A stretch of 64,000 nucleotides of DNA from Bradyrhizobium lablabi (GTDB taxonomy: Bacteria; Pseudomonadota; Alphaproteobacteria; Rhizobiales; Xanthobacteraceae). A model generated the notes under the pieces. That model had not been told where the DNA came from and ran no database searches. It saw only the letters and a list, made by a program, of their open reading frames with translations. The DNA lies in the NCBI RefSeq assembly GCF_900141755.1, contig NZ_LT670844.1:2356001-2420000 (forward strand), read 5' to 3'. A program made the translations under genes and the position numbers. Shown here piece by piece: positions 46,168-54,166 of this stretch. Position 1 is the first letter of the stretch. Each line of letters starts with the position of its first letter.

Positions 46168-46533
46168 TTGGCAGACGATACAGTCACCCGGCAGGGGCGA
46201 CAGGGACCGCAAGGCGCGCGTGGCGAGATCGGTCCGCAGGGCAAGCCGGGCGTGCGAGGCGAAGCAGGTCCGCGCGGCGAACCCGGCCCGCCCGGGCAAC
46301 TGCCTTCGATCGAACAAGTAATGCCGTGGCTGCATCTTTTGTTCGACGCCTATGAAGACTACAAGCGCCTGCGCGAACGCGAGGCCCAGGAAGCCAGCGA
46401 GCGCGAAGCCGCCGAACGCGAGGCGCTGGAAGCGATCGAGCATGATGATGCATCCGGCGACGATGAGGATGACGACCATCACCGCAAGGACAAGAAGAAG
46501 AAGCACAAGCACAAAGACAAGGATAAGAAGTAA
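46168..46533 (+). CDS. Collagen-like protein with charged tail
   Basis: 121 residues from a TTG at 46168 with ggggg upstream. Residues ~10-45 are about eleven G-x-y triplets (GPQGARGEIGPQGKPG...), a collagen triple-helix segment. A short hydrophobic helix (QVMPWLHLLFDAY), then a Glu/Arg-rich coiled-coil-like region (~65-92), and an extreme Asp/His/Lys tail follow. No signal peptide is present. Function unknown; trimerisation is expected from the repeat. Confidence 0.7.
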   Translation: MADDTVTRQGRQGPQGARGEIGPQGKPGVRGEAGPRGEPGPPGQLPSIEQVMPWLHLLFDAYEDYKRLREREAQEASEREAAEREALEAIEHDDASGDDEDDDHHRKDKKKKHKHKDKDKK

Positions 46534-46567
46534 GTCTGCGGCCTAACGCAGCGGCGGTGGCCAGCCG

Positions 46568-47917
46568 TCATTTTTTCTTCAGGACATTCAGCGCGAACTG
46601 AAACTGCCGATCTTGCGCTATGCTTTCCGGCGCGGCGGGATCAGCCGGCCTCGCATTTGGCGACGGCGCCGGTTGTTCGACGGCAAAATCGGGGCTCACT
46701 CCGTGTTGGTCGAGCGGTTGGCCGGCGGAGGTGTAGATACGCGACGTCGTCAGGCGTAACGCGCCGTTTCCCTCGCCCAGCGCGACCACGGTTTGAATAG
46801 TTCCCGCCCCCGCCGATCGCGCGCCGACGATGGTGGCGCGATGGTGCTCTTGCAGCGCGCTTGCCACGATCTCGGCGCCTGCGGCCGTCCCCCCGTTGAT
46901 GAGAACGACGATCGGCTTGGCCGCGGTCAGGTCGCGGGAATTTGCCTCGAAACGCTGGGTCTCGCGATCGCGGCTGCGCGTGGTCGCGACAAGGCCGTTG
47001 CCGAGAAATCCACCGGCAATCGAAACCACGGCGTCGAGGAATCCCCCGGCATTGTTTCGCAAGTCGAGGATGTATCCCCTGAGCTTGTCCTTGCCCGCCC
47101 CCGACTGGAGCTTCTCGATCGCGATTTTCAGGTTCGGCGCGGTCAACTCGCCAAATCCGGTGAGCACGATGTAGCCGAAATCGTCATGACGCCTGACGAA
47201 AACATTTTGCGGATGTACCGTCGCCCGCGTGACCGCAAATTCGATTGGCTTCTTGCCGCGCGAGACCGTCAACAGGATCCTTGAATCAAGCGGGCCGCGC
47301 AGCCGGGCGACGACCTGCGGCAACGGAAGGCCCGCGACCGGCGCGCGACCGATCGCGACAATCCTATCGCCCGCGACGATGCCCGCCTTTTGCGCGGGCC
47401 CATTTTCAATCGCGCTGACGACGCCGACCTCTCCCGCATCGATGTTGAGATTCAAGCCGACGCCGCCAAGCTGCAACGCCGCCAAATTGTCGCGCCATTT
47501 CGGAGGATCGATGTATTGGGTATGCGGGTCGAGCGCCGTGATCATGCCGAAGATGGCGTAATCGACCAGTTTCTGGGTTTCGATCGCCCCGGCATTCTCC
47601 GCCTGAATTCGCTTGAAGGTCGATTCCAGGCGGCCGAGAAGTTGCTCGGTATCGCCTGCCGCGCCGGTATCCGGAACGTCGTTGCCGGCGGTCGAACGTG
47701 GATCGATCCCCGGGACTTTCCGCATCGCCTTGATCGCGGCATCGATGACTTTTGCGTCGTCGATCTCATCGACATAGTTGGCGCGGATTTGCCCGAAGGC
47801 CTCCTTCACCGCCGCGAAACCTCTGTCGTCACCGACCTCGGCGCTGCGGACAGGGAATGCGAACGCGCCGAGCATTAATGCGAAGATGACAATGCCGGGC
47901 CACCGTCTGATCATCAT
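46568..47917 (-). CDS. S41 (carboxy-terminal processing) protease homologue, catalytically dead
   Basis: 449 residues with a signal peptide (to VRS-AE), an N-terminal helical domain, a PDZ domain (~140-225: GVGLNLNIDAGEVGVVSAI) and an S41 fold with LRGYILDLRNNAGGFLD. The active site is lost: the serine of the usual G-(S/T)-A-S-A-S-E is Ala346 (GGTAAGAE), and the lysine 25 residues later is Ala371 (RSAGAGT). It keeps fold and PDZ, so it may bind substrates or regulate another protease. ATG 47914 is an equal alternative start. Confidence 0.85.
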   Translation of the reverse strand: MMIRRWPGIVIFALMLGAFAFPVRSAEVGDDRGFAAVKEAFGQIRANYVDEIDDAKVIDAAIKAMRKVPGIDPRSTAGNDVPDTGAAGDTEQLLGRLESTFKRIQAENAGAIETQKLVDYAIFGMITALDPHTQYIDPPKWRDNLAALQLGGVGLNLNIDAGEVGVVSAIENGPAQKAGIVAGDRIVAIGRAPVAGLPLPQVVARLRGPLDSRILLTVSRGKKPIEFAVTRATVHPQNVFVRRHDDFGYIVLTGFGELTAPNLKIAIEKLQSGAGKDKLRGYILDLRNNAGGFLDAVVSIAGGFLGNGLVATTRSRDRETQRFEANSRDLTAAKPIVVLINGGTAAGAEIVASALQEHHRATIVGARSAGAGTIQTVVALGEGNGALRLTTSRIYTSAGQPLDQHGVSPDFAVEQPAPSPNARPADPAAPESIAQDRQFQFALNVLKKK

Positions 47918-47948
47918 GGCGAGTCTCGCGCGTCGTTCACAGCTAGCC

Positions 47949-48215
47949 TCATCCAAACCGCAAGCGCGAGCGTTCGCGCGCCTTTTCGGCCTCGGTCTCG
48001 CGGTCACGGGCCGGCGCATGGGTATTCAGCGAGGCCAGGAGCCGGCGGGCCGAGGCCGAGACTTCGGCCACGGCGCGGTCGAAGGCTTCGGCGTTCGCCT
48101 GCGACGGCTTGTTGAAGCCGGAAAGTTTTCGCACGAATTGCAGCGCCGAGGCGTGGATCTCGTCATCCGTTGCCGGCGGTTCGAAATTGAACAGCGTCTT
48201 GATGTTGCGGCACAT
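47949..48215 (-). CDS. DUF2277 protein
   Basis: 88 residues beginning MCRNIKTLFNFEPPATDDEI, the family signature. GGGAG lies upstream of the ATG at 48215. A small all-helical cytoplasmic protein of unknown function. It lies 32 bp before the S41 homologue on the same strand, so the two may be co-transcribed. Confidence 0.85.
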   Translation of the reverse strand: MCRNIKTLFNFEPPATDDEIHASALQFVRKLSGFNKPSQANAEAFDRAVAEVSASARRLLASLNTHAPARDRETEAEKARERSRLRFG

Positions 48216-48333
48216 TTTTTTCTCCCTTGTCCACCGGACATCTGATCCAAAATACCTGCATCGCGCCTCATTTTGGCATAGAATGGGAGCGGAGTTCACC
48301 CCCGTCGTCCCCGCCAAAGCCAGCGAGCCCGCC

Positions 48334-48579
48334 ATGTCCCACGTCACCTACAAGATCGTTCAGCATGACGGCGGCTGGGCCTACACCGTTAACGGTGTGT
48401 TTTCGGAAGCTTTTGCCACCCATGCCGCGGCGCTGTCCGCAGCCAAGCGCGCCGCCGCCGAACAGCGCGTGCCCGGGCGTACCGAGGCGATCGAATACGA
48501 GACCCCCGACGGCAAATGGCACACCGAGACTTCAGCCGGCGGCGACCGTCCGGAGACGGATGTCGAGGACACGGCGTAG
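48334..48579 (+). CDS. DUF2188-like small protein
   Basis: 81 residues: YKIVQHDGGWAYTVNG, ATHAAALSAAKRAAAEQR, EYETPDGKWHTE, a beta-beta-alpha-beta layout seen in DUF2188. No strong RBS is visible; an in-frame ATG at 48283 is an alternative. Function unknown. Confidence 0.65.
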   Translation: MSHVTYKIVQHDGGWAYTVNGVFSEAFATHAAALSAAKRAAAEQRVPGRTEAIEYETPDGKWHTETSAGGDRPETDVEDTA

Positions 48580-48705
48580 TATTCCCCTGACAGGACGAAA
48601 TTTTTTTGAGGCACCGGCGACGCCGCCATCTCCGCTCGCCTCGTGCGGCATGGTAAGCTCACGGCGAAACGGCGCCGAGAGCGGCCGTGCCGGGGAAGAC
48701 GCACC

Positions 48706-49767
48706 ATGAAATTTTCGCACCCAGTGTTAACGGCGATTTTTGCAATGACTTCATTCACGGCACTGGCCGCCGATTATCCCGCGCCGAAGCAAGGCGACTG
48801 GACAATGCGGGATTTCAAATTCCACACCGGCGAAACCATGCCGGAATTGCGGCTGCACTATACCACGGTCGGCGAGCCAACCGGCCAGCCGGTGCTGGTG
48901 CTGCACGGCTCAGGCGGCTCGGCCGCGACCATGCTGACGCCGACTTTCGCCGGCGAGTTGTTCGGCCCCGGCCAGCCGCTGGACGCGTCGAAATACTACA
49001 TCATCATTCCCGACGGCATCGGCCACGGCAAATCATCAAAACCCTCCGACGGCATGAAGACGGCATTTCCGAAATATGATTACGACGACATGGTCGATGC
49101 GCAGTACCGCCTGGTCAAGGAAGGGCTCGGCATCAAACATCTGCGGCTTGTGATCGGCAATTCGATGGGCGGCATGCACACCTGGCTCTGGGGGGTGAAG
49201 TATCCGCACATGATGGACGCGCTGGTGCCGATGGCGTCGCAGCCGACCGAGATGGCGGCGCGCAATTGGATGCTGCGGCGAATGATGCTGGAAACCATCC
49301 GCAACGATCCCGATTACATCAGCGGCAATTACACAGCACAGCCGCGGATGATGAAATACGCCATCGCCGCCTATCGCATTGCTTCCGCCGGCGGCACGCT
49401 CGGCTATCAGACGCTCGCCCCGACGGCGGCAAAGGCTGACAGGATGGCCGACGAATTGCTGGCGACGCCAGTGACGGCTGACGCCAATGACTACATCTAC
49501 CAGTGGGAAGCCTCGCACGATTACAATCCCTCTGCCGGGTTGGAGCGGATCGAGGCGACGCTGCTTGCCATCAATGCCGCCGACGACGAACGCAATCCGC
49601 CGGAAAACGGCGTCACCGAGGCCGCGATCAAACGCGTGAAAAATGCAAAACTTTATCTGATCCCGGCGAGCACCGAGACGCGCGGCCATCTCACGACAGG
49701 TGACGCAAAATTCTACAAACAGCAACTGCAGGAATTGCTGCAGACGGCGCCGCAACGCACGATGTGA
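48706..49767 (+). CDS. Secreted alpha/beta hydrolase, homoserine acetyltransferase-like
   Basis: 353 residues with a signal peptide (to LAA-DY). The nucleophile elbow is GNSMGG (S153), preceded by VLHGSGGSA (oxyanion side) and followed by a C-terminal TRGHL that supplies the His. The layout MRDFKFHTGETMPELRLHY is that of MetX-like hydrolases, but export rules out methionine synthesis. Substrate unknown. Confidence 0.85.
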   Translation: MKFSHPVLTAIFAMTSFTALAADYPAPKQGDWTMRDFKFHTGETMPELRLHYTTVGEPTGQPVLVLHGSGGSAATMLTPTFAGELFGPGQPLDASKYYIIIPDGIGHGKSSKPSDGMKTAFPKYDYDDMVDAQYRLVKEGLGIKHLRLVIGNSMGGMHTWLWGVKYPHMMDALVPMASQPTEMAARNWMLRRMMLETIRNDPDYISGNYTAQPRMMKYAIAAYRIASAGGTLGYQTLAPTAAKADRMADELLATPVTADANDYIYQWEASHDYNPSAGLERIEATLLAINAADDERNPPENGVTEAAIKRVKNAKLYLIPASTETRGHLTTGDAKFYKQQLQELLQTAPQRTM

Positions 49768-49952
49768 GGCGGACGATTTCGCACCGCATCAATTGGTAAA
49801 TGGCGCGCGTCGCTTATTTTTTGAGCGTGCATCCGCAGGAGAGCTCGGGCTTAATTGCATTTAGCCCTTTAAGATTCGTGCGCGCCGGGAAGTCCCGCGC
49901 GCAATGACGAAGCCGGATACAACGACGCTAATTTAACGATGCGGAGGATCGC

Positions 49953-50306
49953 ATGCGAAGGTTCGCGCAGCTCGCCCTGCTGGCGTGCCTGTCTGCGCTG
50001 ACCAGCGCGGCGCTCGCCTTCGACAACGGGCAATTTGAGAACGTGCCTTCCGACATCCGTGCCTGGTTCAAGGGCGTGATCGCGCCGAACGGCGTGCCCT
50101 GCTGCGACATCTCCGACGGCCATCGCACCGAATATGATTTTCGCGAGGGCGCCTATTGGGTGCCGATCGAGGGCCAGTGGATGCAGGTCCCCGCGCACGC
50201 CATCATCCGCGACCGCGGCAATCCGGTCGGCGAGGCCGTGGTGTGGTACGTGCATCACCGCGGCGGCATCGTGATCAGCTGTTTTGTGCCGGCGGACGCG
50301 GTGTGA
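49953..50306 (+). CDS. Small secreted protein with vicinal Cys pair
   Basis: 117 residues, signal peptide to ALA-FD. The mature part has GVPCCDISDGHRTEYDFREG, WVPIEGQW and VWYVHHRGG. Proteins of this pattern recur in Bradyrhizobium, but I know no function. GGAGG precedes the ATG. Confidence 0.75.
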   Translation: MRRFAQLALLACLSALTSAALAFDNGQFENVPSDIRAWFKGVIAPNGVPCCDISDGHRTEYDFREGAYWVPIEGQWMQVPAHAIIRDRGNPVGEAVVWYVHHRGGIVISCFVPADAV

Positions 50307-50379
50307 ATGCTACAACTGCCGTCATCCTGAGAGTCTGACCGGAAATGCGGCCAGCCCATCCAGGCACTTTCTAACCACG

Positions 50380-50640
50380 TCATGGCCGGGCTTGTCCCGG
50401 CCATCCACGTCTTTCTTGTTTTCCACCTGTAAGACGTGGATGCCCGGGACAAGCCCGGGCATGACGAGTTTCACTAGAACCACCGGTTCCATTGGCTGCA
50501 TTTTCAGTCAGTCTCTGAGGTGCGAGCGCAGCGAGCCTCGAAGGATGGGCCACGGGCTATCATCCTTCGAGGCGCGCAAGAGCGCGCACCTCCGCGATGA
50601 GCGCACTTGCGCTCACGCTGGGATGACGACCGCGCTGCTT
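50380..50640. repeat. Repeat cluster in a 372-bp gap
   Basis: catggccgggcttgtcccgg...ccgggacaagcccgggcatg (50380-50466), then a ggtgcgagcgcagcgagcctcgaagg...ccttcgaggcgcgcaag inverted repeat (50517-50605). No gene is supportable here. Confidence 0.75.
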
Positions 50641-50678
50641 GCTGATACTCTCTCCAAAACCATGATCGGAGAATAGCC

Positions 50679-51284
50679 GTGACCGACCTCAGCGCCAGCG
50701 ACCTCGCCACGATCTACGCAAAACCCACCCCGCGCGTGATCGCGAAGGCGCGGCCGGAGATCGACGTGCATGCGAAAAAATTCATCCAGATGTCGCCGTT
50801 CTGCGTGCTGGCGACGTCGGGCTCCGACGCCAGCGTCGATGCCTCGCCGCGCGGCGGCAATCCGGGTTTTGTCCATGTCGCAGGCCCTAACCAGCTTCTG
50901 ATGCCGGATCGCTCCGGCAACAACCGGATCGACAGTTTTCGCAACATCGTCGAGGGAAGCGGCCTGCTGCAACTGATCTTCTTCGTGCCCGGCATCGACG
51001 AGACGCTGCGCGTCGGCGGCAAAGGCAAGCTCACAACGGATCCGGATCTGTTGGCGTCGATGGTGGAGTTCGGCAAGCCGCCACGCGTGGTGCTGAGCAT
51101 TGCGGTAGACGAGGTCTACTTCCATTGCGGCAAGGCGCTGATGCGCTCGAAATTGTGGTCGGCAGATACCCGCGTCGAACGTTCCGTGCTGCCGAGCATC
51201 AGCCAGATGATCCACGACCAGACCAGCCTCGGCGAGGCTGAACCCCAGGCCGTGGTCGAAGAGCGTTACAAGACGCAGCTGTAA
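50679..51284 (+). CDS. PPOX-fold FMN-dependent protein (MSMEG_1061-like)
   Basis: 201 residues from a GTG. It has PFCVLATSGSDASVDASPRGG, LLMPDRSGNNRIDSFRNI and RSKLW, matching the pyridoxamine-phosphate-oxidase-like split-barrel group that binds FMN or F420. Substrate unknown. Confidence 0.87.
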   Translation: MTDLSASDLATIYAKPTPRVIAKARPEIDVHAKKFIQMSPFCVLATSGSDASVDASPRGGNPGFVHVAGPNQLLMPDRSGNNRIDSFRNIVEGSGLLQLIFFVPGIDETLRVGGKGKLTTDPDLLASMVEFGKPPRVVLSIAVDEVYFHCGKALMRSKLWSADTRVERSVLPSISQMIHDQTSLGEAEPQAVVEERYKTQL

Positions 51285-51314
51285 GGGAAGTATTTCAGCG
51301 CCGCACCAACGCTG

Positions 51315-51416
51315 TCATACCCGCGAAGGCGGGTATCCAGTACGCCGCGGCCTTTCGGCTCTATCGCCGACGTCTCTGGAATACTGGATCACCCGCCTTC
51401 GCGGGTGATGACAGCT
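51315..51416. repeat. Palindromic intergenic repeat
   Basis: tcatacccgcgaaggcgggtatccagtacgcc...tactggatcacccgccttcgcgggtgatgac; same family as 20862 and 44320. Confidence 0.75.
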
Positions 51417-51432
51417 ATGAACGCGGTAAGGC

Positions 51433-51918
51433 CTAGTGCTCGCTCTCCAACCCGCCGACATGCTTCTGTGTGTAGAGCTCGAGCCCGATCCGTCCAATCA
51501 GATCGAGCTGGGTTTCGAGGAAATCGATGTGATGCTCCTCGTCCTTCATCAGGCTCTCGAACAGATCGCGCGAGACGTAATCCTTGACGCCGTGGCAATA
51601 GGTCGCCGCCTCCTGGTAGAGATTGCGGGCGCTGATCTCGGCGGCAAGATCGCACTCGATGATTTCCTTGACGTTCTGCCCGATCCGCAAGGGGTCGAGC
51701 ACCTGCATGTTGGGAAACCCGTCGAGGAACAGGATGCGGTCGGTGAACTTGTCGGCGTGCTCCATCTCCTCGATGGATTCCTTGCGCCAGGTCTTGGCCA
51801 TTTCCAGCAAGCCCCAATTGTTCAGGAGCCGGTAATGCAGCCAATACTGGTTGATGGCGGTGAGCTCGTGGCGCAGGCCCTTGTTGAGGTAGTCAATGAC
51901 TTTTGCGTCGCCCTGCAT
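51433..51918 (-). CDS. bfr: Bacterioferritin
   Basis: 161 residues from the ATG at 51918. Di-iron ligands appear in [24 protein letters not shown] (also the haem-ligand Met of E-E-M-x-H), [15 protein letters not shown] and [10 protein letters not shown]. It forms 24-mers that oxidise and store iron. The partner ferredoxin gene bfd lies upstream on the same strand, separated by two long hairpin repeats. Confidence 0.96.
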   Translation of the reverse strand: MQGDAKVIDYLNKGLRHELTAINQYWLHYRLLNNWGLLEMAKTWRKESIEEMEHADKFTDRILFLDGFPNMQVLDPLRIGQNVKEIIECDLAAEISARNLYQEAATYCHGVKDYVSRDLFESLMKDEEHHIDFLETQLDLIGRIGLELYTQKHVGGLESEH

Positions 51919-51960
51919 GATGCACTCCGCTGGCCGGGTAAGGTAACTTAGAAGGCTACT

Positions 51961-52071
51961 AGCGCATGATCCGCCAAAGTGTAAGCGGTTTGGCGAAAAG
52001 ATCATGCGCTAAATACAATATTAGAGCGCGATCGGACGCAAAACCGGATTCCACTTTTGCTGATCGCGCTC
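51961..52071. repeat. Two adjacent long hairpins between bfd and bfr
   Basis: tagcgcatgatc...gatcatgcgcta with nested cgccaaa...tttggcg, then gagcgcgatc...gatcgcgctc. They resemble repeats common in Rhizobiales and could attenuate read-through from bfd to bfr. Confidence 0.7.
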
Positions 52072-52142
52072 GGTCACATTACGCGCGGGAGCAACCCATC
52101 GGTTGAAAATGGCGGGCGGAAACAAACGGGATTTTGAGGGCT

Positions 52143-52406
52143 TCAGGAGGCAGCGAGGGCGAATTCGCCGTGGACATCCGCGTCCACATCGCTGCGGCTG
52201 TGCGGGCAGCCTGCACAGCAGGCCTTGGCGCAGGCGCCTAACGCATCGTCGATAATGGTCTTGATGGTGCGCGCGCAGCGGCCGCATTCGGCGCTGCAGC
52301 CGAGACAGCCGTAGATCTGTTTGGCGTTGCGCGGAAGGTCTTCCGAGGCGTTGACGGCGTTACGTACATCGTCGTCGCTCAGTACGTTGCAGGAACAAAC
52401 AATCAT
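52143..52406 (-). CDS. bfd: Bacterioferritin-associated ferredoxin
   Basis: 87 residues. [2Fe-2S] ligands C4, C6 and C41-x-x-C44 (AECGRC) fit Bfd; extra Cys at 34 and 37 and a Cys-rich tail (GACAKACCAGC) are unusual. Bfd reduces the ferric core of bacterioferritin to release iron. A probable Irr box lies 112 bp upstream. Confidence 0.92.
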   Translation of the reverse strand: MIVCSCNVLSDDDVRNAVNASEDLPRNAKQIYGCLGCSAECGRCARTIKTIIDDALGACAKACCAGCPHSRSDVDADVHGEFALAAS

Positions 52407-52517
52407 GAAAACGCAAATGCCCTTCGGTGATGCTGAGCCATCAGATATTTAAGGCTGCGGCCGGATGCAAAAGGAAAAACCGTGTTTTGAAGTGATTCCA
52501 AACTGATCCCGATAGAG

Positions 52518-52534
52518 CCTAGAACGGCTCTAAA
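52518..52534 (-). promoter_or_regulatory. Putative iron-control element (Irr box) upstream of bfd
   Basis: Minus strand TTTAGAGCCGTTCTAGG closely follows the ICE pattern TTTAGAA-N3-TTCTAAA. Irr represses bacterioferritin-type genes under low iron in Bradyrhizobium, so position and target agree. Confidence 0.55.
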
Positions 52535-52589
52535 ATGGGCTGGTTGCGGCAGATCCACATGGCGGTGCTTTTTCCGTCGGCGCGTCGCG

Positions 52590-52955
52590 TCAATCGCCTC
52601 CGCCGCCTCCACCACCGCCACCGCCGTCGCCGCCGCCGCCTCCTCCGCCGTCGCCGCCTCCTCCACCTCCCCCGAAGTCGCCTCCACCTCCGCCTCCGCC
52701 AAAGTCGCCGCCGCCGCTAGAGAAGCCGCTGGAATCGACCTGATGTCCCGAACCATCGAACGCGGAATGACCGCCGCCAAACCAGCTTGCGAAGGACCAT
52801 CCATCGCCGCCGAAATAGCTGGCGGGGTCCGGCGCGACGCCATCGGCGGACGAGCGGCGAATTCGCCTGCGGTTCTCCAATCGGGTCATCAGCAGGTAGA
52901 ACACCACCGCCGCACCGCCGACCGCGATCACAAATGCCGTGATTGCGTTGGTCAT
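52590..52955 (-). CDS. Membrane protein with poly-glycine tail
   Basis: 121 residues from the ATG at 52955 (GAGG upstream). One TM segment (~4-22), a basic stretch, a middle region FGGDGWSFASWFGGG, then ~45 residues that are almost wholly Gly with Asp spacers. Tails of this sort also occur in small bacterial membrane proteins of unknown role. Confidence 0.65.
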   Translation of the reverse strand: MTNAITAFVIAVGGAAVVFYLLMTRLENRRRIRRSSADGVAPDPASYFGGDGWSFASWFGGGHSAFDGSGHQVDSSGFSSGGGDFGGGGGGGDFGGGGGGGDGGGGGGGDGGGGGGGGGGD

Positions 52956-53138
52956 GATTCCTCGCGCCCGGACCAGCCCTTTGCCGTCCGATTGTGCACT
53001 GCAAAAATGCCTTGGGACGGCCCATATTGGTCGCCAAATATGGCGCCCTCGTTCATTGATCATTCAAGCGAAATGTGGAAGTTTCGCCGCGACGGACGGC
53101 CTCATCGGCCGTCCTTGCTCGATGAGAAAGGTGACGCC

Positions 53139-53459
53139 ATGAAGAAGACTTTGATGGCATTCGCTGCCGTCGCTACCCTTGCTGTGTCCTCGGTGGCGGC
53201 GCCCGCCCCGGCCCATGCACAACGCGGTGTCGGCGCAGCGATCGCGGGCGGAATCATCGGCGGCGCCATTGTCGGCGGCGCGCTCGCCGGCCCTCGTTAT
53301 TATGGGCCCGGCTATGGCTATTACGGTCCCGGCTACGGCTATTATGGCAGCCCGGCCTATATCGCCGACGACGACTATTATGGCGGCTGCGTCTGGCAGC
53401 GGCAGCGGTTCTGGGATGGCTATGGCTGGCGGATTCGCAACGTGCGGGTCTGCGGCTAA
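53139..53459 (+). CDS. Secreted glycine-zipper protein, copy 1
   Basis: 106 residues. Signal peptide to AHA-QR, then RGVGAAIAGGIIGGAIVGGA, a glycine-zipper-like stretch, a Tyr/Gly-rich linker with three GPGYGYYG-type repeats, and a conserved end RFWDGYGWRIRNVRVCG. Tandem paralogue of 53695-53964. Probably envelope associated. Confidence 0.8.
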   Translation: MKKTLMAFAAVATLAVSSVAAPAPAHAQRGVGAAIAGGIIGGAIVGGALAGPRYYGPGYGYYGPGYGYYGSPAYIADDDYYGGCVWQRQRFWDGYGWRIRNVRVCG

Positions 53460-53493
53460 ACGCGGTTCATCTTCGTTGCAAACAAGCCCGACC

Positions 53494-53561
53494 GTTCCCG
53501 AAACATAGCGTTTTCGGGAACGTTTATCGTTATCGGCCTGAAAAAACCGCTTTTTCAGGCC
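53494..53561. terminator. Two hairpins after glycine-zipper copy 1
   Basis: gttcccgaaa / tttcgggaac (53494-53521), then ggcctgaaaaa / tttttcaggcc (53535-53561). The second, with its A/T inner arms, can work as a bidirectional terminator. Confidence 0.5.
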
Positions 53562-53694
53562 ACGCACTGAGAACGTTTACTTTCGATTGACTGTTGTGCG
53601 CTTCCTTCTAGCGAGACGGCCAGTTTCGAATCAGGCGTGATTAACCATCAACCCGGCGCCGACCGAAGGCGCCATCTCCAGGAGAGCCCAAGAC

Positions 53695-53964
53695 ATGAAG
53701 AAGACATTTGCTGCCTTGGTCGCGGTCGCTACCGTCGCTGCTTCGCTCGCAGCGACCCCGGCAAGCGCACAGCGCGGCCTCGGCGCCGCTGTGGCTGGCG
53801 GAATCATCGGCGGCGCGATCGTCGGCGGTGCCATCGCCTCCAGCCGCCCGGCCTATGGCGGTCCGGTGTATGTGGAAGAAGCGCCGCCCCCCTGCCGCTG
53901 GGTTCGCGAGCGCTTCTGGGATGGTTACGACTGGCGCTTCCGCCGTGTCGAGGTCTGCTACTGA
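53695..53964 (+). CDS. Secreted glycine-zipper protein, copy 2
   Basis: 89 residues. Signal peptide to ASA-QR, then the same RGLGAAVAGGIIGGAIVGGA and C-terminal RFWDGYDWRFRRVEVCY as copy 1, without the Tyr/Gly repeats. The gene pair looks like a tandem duplication with separate promoters. Confidence 0.8.
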   Translation: MKKTFAALVAVATVAASLAATPASAQRGLGAAVAGGIIGGAIVGGAIASSRPAYGGPVYVEEAPPPCRWVRERFWDGYDWRFRRVEVCY

Positions 53965-53994
53965 TCCGATCGGCGATAACAGCCGCGATCTTGA

Positions 53995-54023
53995 ACCCGG
54001 CCGATGCTTCGGCCGGGTTTTTT
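53995..54023 (+). terminator. Rho-independent terminator
   Basis: acccggcc / ggccgggt stem with a loop, followed by six T; ends the unit of glycine-zipper copy 2. Confidence 0.85.
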
Positions 54024-54029
54024 CTTTGT

Positions 54030-54163
54030 GCCCGTCATTGCGAGCCAACGGGTCGCACGAACGCGCGCCCGATGACAGGCTCCGCGAAGCAATCCAGCTT
54101 CCTACGTCCCGGCGTCAAAGCTGGATTGCTTCGTCCGCTGCGCTCCTCGCAATGACGAAAAAA
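54030..54163. repeat. Inverted repeat element
   Basis: gtcattgcgagccaacgggtc...gaagcaatccagctt and ctggattgcttcgtccgctgcgctcctcgcaatgac. Same family as 29187-29276. Confidence 0.75.
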
Positions 54164-54166
54164 TAG

